Shown piece by piece: positions 6,614 through 15,861 of a stretch of DNA of 19,952 bases. Source of the stretch: Acidisphaera sp035272265 (GTDB lineage: Bacteria; Pseudomonadota; Alphaproteobacteria; Acetobacterales; Acetobacteraceae); the NCBI GenBank assembly GCA_035272265.1, contig DATEQV010000423.1, positions 1 to 19,952 on the forward strand, written 5' to 3'. Position numbers and translations under genes: made by a program. Each line of letters starts with the position of its first letter. Within the stretch, counting starts at the first letter, position 1. A model generated the notes under the pieces. It did not search any database and was not told the DNA's origin. It saw only the letters and a program-made list of their open reading frames with translations.

Positions 6614-8221
6614 TCAGGCCGCAGCCCGCAGCGGCTCCCTGCCGCGCAGCAGGTCCGCCGCCTTCTCGCCGATCATGATCGCGGCCGCGTTGGTGTTGCC
6701 CGACACGACCGTGGGCATCACCGATGCGTCCGCCACGCGCAGCCCCTCCAGCCCGTGCACAAGCAGGCTCGCGTCGGTCACCGCCAGCTTGTCCGGTCCC
6801 ATGCGGCACGTGCTGGTCGGGTGAAAGATCGTGCCGCCGTACGCGCGGATGTAATCCAGCATCGCCGCATCGTCGGCCACCGCCGCGCCCGGCAGGTACT
6901 CGCTCTCCATGAAGTGCGCGACGGCGGGATGCGCGAGCCAGCGACGGCCGAGCGTCAACCCGTCCACCATCGTGCGCCGGTCCGTCTCGGTGGCCAGGTA
7001 GTTCGGATGGATCGCCGCCGGCGCGAGCGGATCGGGCGAGCGCAGCCGGATCTCGCCGCGGCTTTCCGGCCGCAGCTGGCAGACGCTGAGGGTGAAGCCA
7101 GGCCACTTGTGCAGGCCCTCGCTAGCCCGGTCAGCGCCGAAGATGATGAAATGATACTGCACGTCCGGCGTGGCGAGTTCGGGCCGGGTGCGGGCGAACA
7201 CGCCCACCTGCCCGGCGGCGATCGTCAGCGGACCGGTGCGGCGGAGCGCGTATTGCAGGCCGGCTCGGACCATCGGGGTGCGTTTGGCGAAGATGTCGTT
7301 GACGGTGATCGGGAAGCGGCAGCGCAGGGCGATGCGGGCTTGGTAGTGGTCCTGCAGGCACTGGCCGACGCCGGGCAGGGCGTGGACCACGTCGATGCCG
7401 TGTTCCGCGAGATGCGCGGCCGGCCCGACGCCGGACAGCATCAGCAGATGCGGCGAAGCGATCGCGCCACCGGACAGCACCACCTCGCGCCGTGCGCGCA
7501 CGGTGACGCTCTCGCCGCCGTTGCGGAACACCACGCCGGTTGCGCGACGCCCGTCGAAAGTGACGCGCTCGGCATGCGCATGGGTGACGACGCGCAGGTT
7601 GGGGCGGTGCATCGCCGGGCGCAGGTAGCCGACCGCGGCGCTGCACCGGCGGCCGTTGCGCGTGGTGAGCTGGAAGTAGCCCACGCCCTCCTGCTCGCGG
7701 CCGTTGAAGTCGTCGTTGCGCTTCACACCGTTGTCCGTGCAGGCGCGGATGAAGGCCTCGCAGATCGGATGGCGGTCGCGCATGTCGTCCACCGAGATCG
7801 GCCCGCCAGCGCCATGCAGGTCGTCGGCGCCGCGCACCTGATCCTCGGCGCGGCGGAAGTAGGGCAGCACGTCGTCGAACGACCAGCCGGCGTTGCCCAT
7901 CTGCCGCCAGGTGTCGAAATCCTGCCGCTGGCCGCGGATGTAGATCAGGCCGTTGATGCTCGACGATCCGCCGAGCACCTTGCCGCGCGGCCAGTAGATC
8001 GAGCGGTTACCGAGGTTCGGATCGGGTTCCGTCTGGTACATCCAGTTGACTCGCGCGTCGATCATCGTGCGGCCGTAGCCGATCGGGATATGGATCCAGA
8101 TGTTGCGGTCCGGCCCGCCGGCCTCCAGCAGCACCACCTTCGTGGCCGGGTCTTCCGACAGCCGCGCGGCGATCGCGCATCCGGCGGAGCCCGCGCCGAC
8201 GATGACGAAATCCGCCTCCAT
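6614..8221 (-). CDS. GMC-family FAD-dependent oxidoreductase (choline/alcohol dehydrogenase-like)
   Basis: A 535-residue flavoprotein. The FAD-binding motif GAGSAGC is at 9-15, with LEAGG at 32-36. GMC signature 1 (PRGKVLGGSSSINGLIYIRG) is at about 78-97, and signature 2 (GGAIASPHLLMLSGVG) lies mid-protein. The C-terminus holds the catalytic histidine in FHPTSTCRMG (His467) and SGNTNAA (Asn511), at nearly the positions of the choline oxidase His/Asn pair. Members oxidise alcohols with FAD and pass electrons to the respiratory chain or to oxygen. Being divergent from benzoate-CoA ligase, it may oxidise an aromatic alcohol that feeds the benzoate pathway (inference). The start is ambiguous: ATG 8221 has only a weak AAGG, while an in-frame TTG at 8236 (five residues longer) has GGGGAGG seven bases upstream. 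The last 42 codons are duplicated at 5694-5820. Confidence 0.88.
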   Translation of the reverse strand: MEADFVIVGAGSAGCAIAARLSEDPATKVVLLEAGGPDRNIWIHIPIGYGRTMIDARVNWMYQTEPDPNLGNRSIYWPRGKVLGGSSSINGLIYIRGQRQDFDTWRQMGNAGWSFDDVLPYFRRAEDQVRGADDLHGAGGPISVDDMRDRHPICEAFIRACTDNGVKRNDDFNGREQEGVGYFQLTTRNGRRCSAAVGYLRPAMHRPNLRVVTHAHAERVTFDGRRATGVVFRNGGESVTVRARREVVLSGGAIASPHLLMLSGVGPAAHLAEHGIDVVHALPGVGQCLQDHYQARIALRCRFPITVNDIFAKRTPMVRAGLQYALRRTGPLTIAAGQVGVFARTRPELATPDVQYHFIIFGADRASEGLHKWPGFTLSVCQLRPESRGEIRLRSPDPLAPAAIHPNYLATETDRRTMVDGLTLGRRWLAHPAVAHFMESEYLPGAAVADDAAMLDYIRAYGGTIFHPTSTCRMGPDKLAVTDASLLVHGLEGLRVADASVMPTVVSGNTNAAAIMIGEKAADLLRGREPLRAAA

Positions 8222-8312
8222 TTCGGCCTTGGCCAAGCGCCGCCCTCCCCTTTGGCCGCGCATTGCGCCATCCTGCGACAAAGCCGGCAAGCGCGGGCCG
8301 GCGGGAGGAGAC
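8222..8312. promoter_or_regulatory. Divergent control region between GMC oxidoreductase and benzoate-CoA ligase
   Basis: About 90 bp separate the two starts, so both promoters must lie here or reach into the genes. It contains the 10-bp palindrome CTTGGCCAAG (8228-8237), which overlaps the possible TTG start of the GMC gene, and a second TTTGGCC at 8251-8257. I see no convincing -35/-10 pair. BoxR is the likely regulator of the ligase promoter on pathway grounds, but I cannot point to its operator. Confidence 0.35.
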
Positions 8313-9869
8313 ATGCACGACGGCAACGCTGCGAGATTCTTCGTCGATCGCCACGTGGCCGATGGCCATGGCGAGCGCGTCGCCTTCGCCGACCCCGCCC
8401 GCACGCTGACGTATGCGGGTCTTCTGCACGACACAAGGCGCTTCGCCGCCGGGTTGCGGGCGCGCGGCATCGCGCAGGAGCGGCGGATCGCGCTCGTCAT
8501 GCTCGATACGATCGACTTCCCGGTGGCGTTCTGGGGCGCGCTACGGGCGGGCGTGGTGCCGGTGCCGGTCAACACGCTGCTGACCAGCGAGATGACCGGC
8601 TACATCCTGGCCGACTGCCGCGCCGAGGCGGTGGTCATCTCCGCGCCTTTGTTGCCCGCGCTGCTGCCGGTGCTGCACAGCCTGTCGCACCTGCACGCCA
8701 TCGTGGTCAGCCGCCCCGACGGCAGCGCGCCGGCATTGCCGGACGACAAGCGCGCCATCGCGTTCGCCGACTTCCTGGGCGAGGATGACGCCGCCTCGCC
8801 CGTCGCCTGCACGTCCGACGAGTGTGCGTTCTGGCTGTATTCCAGCGGCTCGACCGGCGCGCCGAAGGGCGTGCGGCACGTGCACGGCAGCCTGCGCGCC
8901 ACCGCCGACACCTACGCGGCGCAGGTGCTCGGCATCCGCGCCGACGACGTGATGTTCTCGGCGGCGAAGCTGTTCTTCGCCTACGGGCTCGGCAACGCGA
9001 TGACCTTCCCGATGTCGGTCGGCGGGTCCGCCGTGGTGCTGCCGGAACGGCCCACGCCCGATGCCGTGTCCGCCACCATGCGCCGCGCCCGCCCGACCTT
9101 GTTCGCCGGCGTGCCGACGCTGTACGCGGGACTGCTGGCGGACAGCCGCATCGGGCCGGGTGCCGGATCGGACCGGCTGCGGCTGTGCATCTCGGCCGGC
9201 GAGCCGCTGCCCGCGCCGATCGGCCATCGCTGGCGCGAGACGGTGGGCGTGGACATCCTCGACGGCATCGGCTCGACCGAGATGCTGCACATCTTCCTGT
9301 CCAACCGGCCGGGCGACGTCCATTACGGCACCACCGGCCGCGCCGTGCCGGGCTACGAGCTGCTGATCGTCGATGCCTCGGGACACAGCGTGCCGGACGG
9401 CGAGGCGGGCGAGCTGATCGTGCGCGGGCCGAGTGCGGCGGACGGCTACTGGAACCAGCGCGACAAGAGCCGCCGCACGTTCCGCGGCGAATGGACGCAC
9501 ACCGGCGACACCTATGTGCGCCAGCCGGACGGGCTGTACCGCTACTGCGGACGCAGCGACGACATGATGAAGGTCGGCGGCATCTGGGTCTCGCCGTTCG
9601 AGGTGGAGGACGCGCTGGTGGCGCATCCCGCCGTGCTGGAAGCGGCGGTGGTCGGGCAGGAGGACGCCGACGGGCTGCTGAAGCCGCGCGCGATCGTGGT
9701 GCTGCGCGACGAGGCGCAAGGGATGGACCGCGACGACCTCGCCGCATTGCTGCGCACGCATGTGAAGGAACGGATCGGCACGTGGAAATACCCGCGCTGG
9801 ATCGAGTTCGCCGACGCACTGCCGAAGACCGCGACCGGCAAGATCCAGCGCTACAAGCTGCGCGGCTGA
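8313..9869 (+). CDS. bclA: Benzoate-CoA ligase
   Basis: A 518-residue adenylate-forming enzyme that converts benzoate, ATP and CoA to benzoyl-CoA, the entry step of the box pathway. The phosphate-binding motif YSSGSTGAPKG is at 176-186. The stretches KLFFAYGLGN (219-228), SAGEPLP and DGIGSTEMLHIFLSNRPGDVHYGTTG (in parts) are hallmarks of the benzoate-CoA ligase branch rather than of general acyl-CoA synthetases. The catalytic C-terminal lysine is in PKTATGKIQRYK (Lys510). The N-terminus NAARFFVDRHVADG matches the usual start of the family, so ATG 8313 is chosen over longer readings; GGGAGGAG lies just upstream at 8303-8310. It is the first gene of a probable operon with the hydrolase, boxC and boxB. 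A hydroxy- or aminobenzoate preference cannot be excluded from sequence alone. Confidence 0.93.
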   Translation: MHDGNAARFFVDRHVADGHGERVAFADPARTLTYAGLLHDTRRFAAGLRARGIAQERRIALVMLDTIDFPVAFWGALRAGVVPVPVNTLLTSEMTGYILADCRAEAVVISAPLLPALLPVLHSLSHLHAIVVSRPDGSAPALPDDKRAIAFADFLGEDDAASPVACTSDECAFWLYSSGSTGAPKGVRHVHGSLRATADTYAAQVLGIRADDVMFSAAKLFFAYGLGNAMTFPMSVGGSAVVLPERPTPDAVSATMRRARPTLFAGVPTLYAGLLADSRIGPGAGSDRLRLCISAGEPLPAPIGHRWRETVGVDILDGIGSTEMLHIFLSNRPGDVHYGTTGRAVPGYELLIVDASGHSVPDGEAGELIVRGPSAADGYWNQRDKSRRTFRGEWTHTGDTYVRQPDGLYRYCGRSDDMMKVGGIWVSPFEVEDALVAHPAVLEAAVVGQEDADGLLKPRAIVVLRDEAQGMDRDDLAALLRTHVKERIGTWKYPRWIEFADALPKTATGKIQRYKLRG

Positions 9870-9880
9870 TGCGGCGATTC

Positions 9881-9976
9881 CGTCATCGCGAGGAGCGAAG
9901 GGACGTGGCGATCCAGGGCCGTGCGGAAGGCGTTTGTCACGTGGCCCTGGATCGCCACGCTCCGCTCGCGATGACG
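9881..9976. repeat. 96-bp palindromic extragenic repeat, copy 1
   Basis: The ends CGTCATCGCGAG and CTCGCGATGACG and the inner arms GTGGCGATCCAGGGCC and GGCCCTGGATCGCCAC pair into a long hairpin with a 22-base centre. The left arm is 40 bases and the right arm 34, differing by an AGGAGCGAAG-type insertion. This sequence type is a known dispersed intergenic repeat in proteobacteria. It sits between the ligase stop and the AGGAG site of the hydrolase gene and could affect transcript stability or act as a partial terminator. Confidence 0.9.
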
Positions 9977-9993
9977 CAGGAGACAGCTGGGTC

Positions 9994-10803
9994 GTGAGTG
10001 CGACCACTCTGAACATCGATAGCTGCACGCTGGAAGCGGCGTGGTGGGGACCGGAGAAGGGCCTGACGCTGGTGCTGCTGCACGAAGGCCTGGGTTGCGT
10101 GGCGTTGTGGCGGGACACGCCACGGCGTCTGGCCGACGCGACCGGGCTGCGCGTGTTCGCCTACTCCCGCGCCGGCTACGGGCAGAGCGACACCACCCCC
10201 CTGCCCCGCCCGCTCGACTACATGACGCGGGAGGCGCTGGACGTGCTGCCGCGCGTGCTGGACGCGGCGGGGATCGACGACTGCGTGCTGGTCGGCCACT
10301 CCGACGGCGCCTCGATCGCGGCGATCAACGCCGGCGGGATGCAGGACTTCCGCGTGCATGGCATCGTCCTGATCGCGCCGCACTTCTTCACCGAACCGGC
10401 CGGCCTCGCGGAGATCGCGCGCGCAAAAGTCGCCTATGAAACCAACGAGCTGCGCAACCGCATGAGCCGCTACCACCGCGACGTCGATGCCGCGTTCCGT
10501 GGCTGGAACGGCGCCTGGCTCGATCCGCGCTTTCCAACCACGTTCGACCTGGTCGAGCACATCGCCTATATCCGCGTGCCGATCCTGGCGATCCAGGGTG
10601 CGGCCGACCCCTACGGCACCCCCGCGCAGGTCGACATCATCGCCCGCGAGGCATACTGCCCGGTGGAGACGCGCGTGCTGCCCGGCGTCGGCCACGCGCC
10701 GCACCTGGAGGCGCCGGACACCGTCCTGCCGTTGATCGCCGCGTTCGTGCAGCGGGTCGCGGCGATCGACCGCCTTGGCCGGCCCGCCGGACGCCCAACA
10801 TAG
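9994..10803 (+). CDS. Alpha/beta hydrolase of the box operon
   Basis: A 269-residue alpha/beta-hydrolase-fold protein. The nucleophile elbow GHSDG places Ser103, with likely triad partners Asp205 (GAADPYGT) and His234 (GVGHAPH). The loop LHEGLGCVALWR (29-40) takes the place of the oxyanion HG motif. The family covers esterases, enol-lactone hydrolases and thioesterases, and such genes recur in box clusters. Possible roles are hydrolysis of a dead-end CoA thioester or of an ester that supplies benzoate; the substrate is not visible in the sequence. The start GTG 9994 follows AGGAG (9978-9982) by 11 bases. An upstream TTG at 9934 would translate the palindromic repeat and is rejected. The stop is 14 bp before boxC, indicating co-transcription. 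Confidence 0.85.
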   Translation: MSATTLNIDSCTLEAAWWGPEKGLTLVLLHEGLGCVALWRDTPRRLADATGLRVFAYSRAGYGQSDTTPLPRPLDYMTREALDVLPRVLDAAGIDDCVLVGHSDGASIAAINAGGMQDFRVHGIVLIAPHFFTEPAGLAEIARAKVAYETNELRNRMSRYHRDVDAAFRGWNGAWLDPRFPTTFDLVEHIAYIRVPILAIQGAADPYGTPAQVDIIAREAYCPVETRVLPGVGHAPHLEAPDTVLPLIAAFVQRVAAIDRLGRPAGRPT

Positions 10804-10817
10804 CTCGCGGAGACCGC

Positions 10818-12449
10818 ATGAACCCGCACGACCGGATCGACTTCCAGACCGAGCCCACGCGCTGGCGGCACTGGCGGCTGGCGGTGGACGGCCCGGTCGC
10901 GACGCTGACGATGGACGTCGATCCCGCCGGCGGGCTGTTCGGCGGCTACGAGCTGAAGCTCAATTCCTACGACCTCGGCGTCGACATCGAGCTGTACGAC
11001 GCGGTGCAGCGGCTGCGCTTCGAGCATCCCGGTGTGCGCGCGGTGGTGCTGCGCTCGGGCAAGGACGGCGTGTTCTGCGCCGGCGCCAACATCCGCATGC
11101 TGGCGCAATCGAGCCACGGGCTAAAGGTGAACTTCTGCAAGTTCACCAACGAGACGCGGCTGTCGATCGAGGACGCAAGCGAATACAGCGGCCAGACCTG
11201 GATCGCGGCGATCAGCGGCTCGGCCGCCGGCGGCGGCTACGAGCTGGCGCTGGCCTGCGCGCATCTGATGCTGATCGACGACCGCCGCTCCGGCGTGGCG
11301 CTGCCGGAGACGCCGCTGCTGGCAGTGCTGCCCGGCACCGGGGGCCTGACGCGCCTGACCGACAAGCGCCGCGTGCGCCGCGATCTGGCCGACGTGTTCT
11401 GCACCACCGAGGAAGGCGTGCGCGGCAAGCGCGCGGTGGAGTGGCGGCTCGTCGACGAGGTGGTGACGCCGTCAGGCTGGGACGCCGCGGTGCGGGCGCG
11501 CGCCGAGGCGTTCGCCGCCAAGTCCGACCGGCCGGACTGCGCGCCGATCACGCTGACCCCGCTGCGCCGCGAGTTCACGCCCGACGGCGTGCGCTACGAC
11601 CACGTGCGCATCGCCTTCGACCGCGCGGCGCGCACCGCGACGCTGACCTTGCGGGCACCTGATGCGATCCCGCCTGATCTCACTGGCATCCATGCGCAGG
11701 GCGCGGAGTTCTGGGCGCTGGCGGCGGCGCGCGAGCTGGACGACGCGCTGCTTCATCTGCGCTGCAACGAGCCGGAGCTGGGGTTGCTGCTGCTGCGGAC
11801 CGAGGGTGATCCGCAGGCGGTCCTGGCCTGCGATGCGTTGCTCGATGCGTACAGCAGCGACTGGCTGGTGCGGGAAATACGGCTGTATTGGAAGCGCGTG
11901 CTCAAGCGGCTCGACATGACCAGCCGCAGCCTGATCGCGCTGATCGAGCCCGGCTCGTGCTTCGCCGGCACGCTGGCGGAACTGGCCTGGGCGGCCGATC
12001 GCGCGGTAATGCGCGACGTCGCCACCATGGCGTTGTCGCCGGCCAATTTCGGCCTCTACCCGATGGGCAACGGGCTGACACGGCTGCGCACGCGCTTCTG
12101 GGGCGAGCCGGAATCGGTGGACCGCGCGCGAGCGTGGATCGGCGCGACGCTGGATGCCAAGGCCGCCGACGCGCTCGGCCTCGTCACCGCCGTCCATGAC
12201 GACATCGACTGGGACGACGAGGTGCGGATGCTGCTGGAGGAGCGCGCCAGCTTCTCGCCCGACGCGCTGACCGGGATGGAGGCGAATTTGCGCTTCCCCG
12301 GCCCCGAGACGATGGAGACCCGCATTTTCGCCCGCCTGACGGCGTGGCAGAACTGGATCTTCCAGCGCCCCAACGCGGCGGGCGAGGCGGGCGCGCTGAA
12401 GAAATACGGCACCGGGCTGAAGCCGGAATATGATCGGAACAGAGTGTGA
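10818..12449 (+). CDS. boxC: Benzoyl-CoA-dihydrodiol lyase / 2,3-epoxybenzoyl-CoA dihydrolase BoxC
   Basis: A 543-residue protein of normal BoxC length, a two-part crotonase-superfamily enzyme. BoxC opens the ring of 2,3-epoxybenzoyl-CoA hydrolytically to 3,4-dehydroadipyl-CoA semialdehyde and formate. The N-terminus (RIDFQTEPTRWRHWRL), NIRMLAQSSHGLKVNFCKFTNE (in parts) and SGQTWIAAISGSAAGGGYELALAC (in parts) are typical. By analogy with crotonases, Glu142 (GGGYEL) and Glu164 (ALPETPLLAVLPGTGG) are the candidate acid/base pair; I have not matched them to the published BoxC residue numbers. The second half (about 260-543) is a degenerate crotonase-like domain. CGGAGA five bases before ATG 10818 supports the start. 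It acts directly on the product of BoxB, encoded downstream. Confidence 0.95.
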   Translation: MNPHDRIDFQTEPTRWRHWRLAVDGPVATLTMDVDPAGGLFGGYELKLNSYDLGVDIELYDAVQRLRFEHPGVRAVVLRSGKDGVFCAGANIRMLAQSSHGLKVNFCKFTNETRLSIEDASEYSGQTWIAAISGSAAGGGYELALACAHLMLIDDRRSGVALPETPLLAVLPGTGGLTRLTDKRRVRRDLADVFCTTEEGVRGKRAVEWRLVDEVVTPSGWDAAVRARAEAFAAKSDRPDCAPITLTPLRREFTPDGVRYDHVRIAFDRAARTATLTLRAPDAIPPDLTGIHAQGAEFWALAAARELDDALLHLRCNEPELGLLLLRTEGDPQAVLACDALLDAYSSDWLVREIRLYWKRVLKRLDMTSRSLIALIEPGSCFAGTLAELAWAADRAVMRDVATMALSPANFGLYPMGNGLTRLRTRFWGEPESVDRARAWIGATLDAKAADALGLVTAVHDDIDWDDEVRMLLEERASFSPDALTGMEANLRFPGPETMETRIFARLTAWQNWIFQRPNAAGEAGALKKYGTGLKPEYDRNRV

Positions 12450-12467
12450 TCTCGGATCCGCTTGCCC

Positions 12468-12563
12468 CGTCATCGCGAGCGAAGCGTGGCGATCCAGGGC
12501 CGCGCGGTAAATGTCTGTCACGCGGCCCTGGATCGCCACGTCGCTGCGCTCCTCGCGATGACG
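12468..12563. repeat. 96-bp palindromic extragenic repeat, copy 2
   Basis: It has the same length and architecture as the copy at 9881-9976, but here the left arm is the short one (34 bases) and the right arm the long one (40 bases, with the AGGAGCGCAG-type insertion), so the stem is reversed. The 22-base centre (starting GCGCGG, ending TGTCACGC) still aligns in direct orientation with copy 1. It fills most of the boxC-boxB gap (12450-12607), which otherwise holds only the boxB ribosome site GGAGG at 12594-12598. Confidence 0.9.
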
Positions 12564-12607
12564 GAAGTGAACGCAACGCAAGCTACGAATAGCGGAGGAA
12601 GACCATA

Positions 12608-14059
<1,452 letters not shown>

Positions 14060-14064
14060 GCGCG

Positions 14065-14844
14065 TCAGAACGTCCCGGCGTAGCCGCCGCCGTCGACCAG
14101 CAGCGCCTGGCCGGTGATGTAGCCCGCCTGTGCGGAGCACAGGAACGCGGCGGCCGCGCCGACTTCCTCGGGCAGGCCAAAGCGGCCGGCGGGGATGGCG
14201 GCGACCCGCTCGGCCCAAATCGCGTCCAATGGCCGGCCGGTCTGCTCGGACAGGGCTGCAACATGGCGCCGCTGGCCATCGGTTTCGAACGGGCCGGGCA
14301 GCAGCGTGTTGATCGTCACGTTGTGCCGCGCGACCTGCCGGGCGAGGCCCGCGGCGAAGCCCACGAACCCCGTACGCGCGCCGTTGGACAGAGGGTTGTC
14401 CGGCTGCGGCGTCTTCACGCTGCGCGACTGGATGTTCACCACCCGTCCGAAGCGCCGCGCGATCATGCCGTCCACCGTCGCGCGCATCAGCGCAATCGGC
14501 GCCAGCATCAGCGCGTCCACCGCCGCCAGCCAGTCGTCGCGGCCGAAGCCGCGGAAGTCGCCGGGCACGGGCCCGTCGGCGTTGGTGATCAGGATGTCGG
14601 GATCCTGACACGCGGCCAAGGCCGCCTCGCGGCCCGCATCCGTGGTGATATCGGCTGCAACGGGCACGGCACGGACGCCCGTCTGCGCCGCGATCGCCGC
14701 CGCCGCTTCGGCCAGCGGTCCGGGACGCCGCGCGACCATGACGACGTCCGCGCCCTCCTGCGCCAGTGCGGCGGCGATCGCCCGGCCGAAGCCGCGGCTC
14801 GCGCCGCACACCAGCGCCACGCGGCCGACAATGCCCAGATTCAT
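14065..14844 (-). CDS. Atypical short-chain dehydrogenase/reductase lacking the YxxxK motif
   Basis: A 259-residue SDR-fold protein. The cofactor motif GASRGFG is at 14-20, the NNAG position reads TNAD (87-90), and the usual catalytic serine is Ser140 (NIQS). Where the catalytic Tyr-x-x-x-Lys is expected the sequence is Ser153-Asn-Gly-Ala-Arg157, so both Tyr and Lys are replaced. An SNxxR group of 3-oxoacyl-ACP-reductase-like SDRs with this change is known, so this is a subfamily trait rather than a fresh mutation. Activity is uncertain; a different proton donor or a non-catalytic role is possible. It lies 6 bp downstream of boxR on the same strand and is probably translated from the boxR mRNA. 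An involvement in aromatic acid metabolism is inferred from position only. Confidence 0.85.
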   Translation of the reverse strand: MNLGIVGRVALVCGASRGFGRAIAAALAQEGADVVMVARRPGPLAEAAAAIAAQTGVRAVPVAADITTDAGREAALAACQDPDILITNADGPVPGDFRGFGRDDWLAAVDALMLAPIALMRATVDGMIARRFGRVVNIQSRSVKTPQPDNPLSNGARTGFVGFAAGLARQVARHNVTINTLLPGPFETDGQRRHVAALSEQTGRPLDAIWAERVAAIPAGRFGLPEEVGAAAAFLCSAQAGYITGQALLVDGGGYAGTF

Positions 14845-14850
14845 CCGCCG

Positions 14851-15774
14851 TCAGGCCGGGCGGCCGAGCAGCTGCAACAGGTCGTGCAGGCTTTCCGGCA
14901 AGCTGCGGCCGCCGGTGTCGAGCTGCAGGTCGGCGCGGCGATACAGCGCCTCGCGGCTGGCCAGGATCGCGCGCAATTCCTCCAGCGCCTGGGTGTTGTC
15001 GTGCATCGGCCGCAGTTCGCTCTGCCCGAGCACGCGCTGCATGTGCTCCTCGGGCGAGGCGCGCACCCACACCGTCAGGCAGTGGCGCAGCAGCAGCTCA
15101 TAGGTCACGGGCTCGGCAACGATGCTGCCGCCGGTGGCGATCACCGCGGCATCGCCCTCGTGCACCAGGCGTTCCAGCACCTGCCGCTCCAGGCGGCGGT
15201 AGCCGGCCTGCCCGTGCAGGTCGAACAGCTCGCTCAGATCGACCGCCGCCTCGCGCTCGATCTCCTGATCGAGTTCGAAGAACGGCACGTGCACCCGCTC
15301 GGCGAGCATGCGCCCCAGCGAGGTCTTCCCCGCGCCCCGCAAGCCGATCAGCGCAATCCGGCGATGCCGCTGCACCGGGGCGGGCGCGCCGGCGAAGCGT
15401 TCCTCGAGCCAACACAGCGTCAGCTCCGCCTGGCCGGGCGTCAGCGTCGCAACGGCCCGCGCCAGCCGCGTCCCGGGCGTGCCCTCGTCCGGCGCGTCTT
15501 CGAGCAGCTGCACCACGGCTATGCCCAGCGCGGCGGCCAGGGCATGCAGCAGCAGCACCGAGCCGTTGCCGCGCCCCGCCTCGACCTGCGCGATGTAGCG
15601 CTCCGACACCCCCGAATGCGCGCTCAGCAACCGGCGCGTCATGCCGCGCTGCGCCCGGATCAGCCGCAGGCGGCCGCCGATCGCGTGCAACAGAGCGTCG
15701 CTGTCCTGCAGCGGCACGCGCGGTGTGCGCGGCCGGCCTACAACCGGGTCCGATTCTGTTACCTGATCGAGCAT
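14851..15774 (-). CDS. boxR: Benzoyl-CoA-responsive transcriptional regulator BoxR
   Basis: A 307-residue protein with the two-part layout typical of BoxR/BzdR: an XRE-type helix-turn-helix at about 32-90 (GRLRLIRAQRGMTRRLLSAHSG in parts, then RYIAQVEAGRGN), a linker, and a shikimate-kinase-like domain from about 138 with Walker A GLRGAGKTS (144-152) and ATGGSIV (213-219). In Azoarcus the kinase-like domain binds benzoyl-CoA, which releases the repressor from box promoters. The same role is expected here because the box operon lies next to it. ATG 15774 is the only upstream methionine before the HTH and has no clear ribosome site, so a leaderless or weakly translated mRNA is possible. Longer readings run antisense through the amidase gene. 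It is divergent from the amidase with 87 bp between starts. Confidence 0.93.
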   Translation of the reverse strand: MLDQVTESDPVVGRPRTPRVPLQDSDALLHAIGGRLRLIRAQRGMTRRLLSAHSGVSERYIAQVEAGRGNGSVLLLHALAAALGIAVVQLLEDAPDEGTPGTRLARAVATLTPGQAELTLCWLEERFAGAPAPVQRHRRIALIGLRGAGKTSLGRMLAERVHVPFFELDQEIEREAAVDLSELFDLHGQAGYRRLERQVLERLVHEGDAAVIATGGSIVAEPVTYELLLRHCLTVWVRASPEEHMQRVLGQSELRPMHDNTQALEELRAILASREALYRRADLQLDTGGRSLPESLHDLLQLLGRPA

Positions 15775-15789
15775 TCGAGCCAGATAAGC

Positions 15790-15810
15790 GTTGCCTATTC
15801 CGCCGGCAAC
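15790..15810. promoter_or_regulatory. Inverted repeat between boxR and the amidase gene, possible BoxR operator
   Basis: GTTGCC (15790-15795) and GGCAAC (15805-15810) form perfect 6-bp arms around nine bases. Another GTTGC follows at once and includes TGCA at 15814-15817. BzdR, a close relative of BoxR, is reported to bind TGCA-containing sites, so this may be where BoxR controls itself and the amidase. It is the most palindrome-rich part of the 87-bp intergenic stretch 15775-15861. Confidence 0.4.
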
Positions 15811-15861
15811 TGTTGCATATCGGGTAGGCGACGGCGAGGCCAAAGCACACGGAGGACGCGA

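Noticed and set aside
6524..8788. Long plus-strand open frame of 754 codons
   Set aside because: It is antisense to the GMC oxidoreductase and then out of frame in the ligase. It has no recognisable domain, and long open shadows are expected at this GC content.
9934..9993. Longer N-terminus of the alpha/beta hydrolase from TTG 9934
   Set aside because: These codons translate the palindromic repeat, and the enzyme domain begins after GTG 9994.
14263..15861. Plus-strand extension upstream of the amidase
   Set aside because: It is antisense to the SDR and boxR. The amidase has a good ribosome site and a family-typical N-terminus at 15862.
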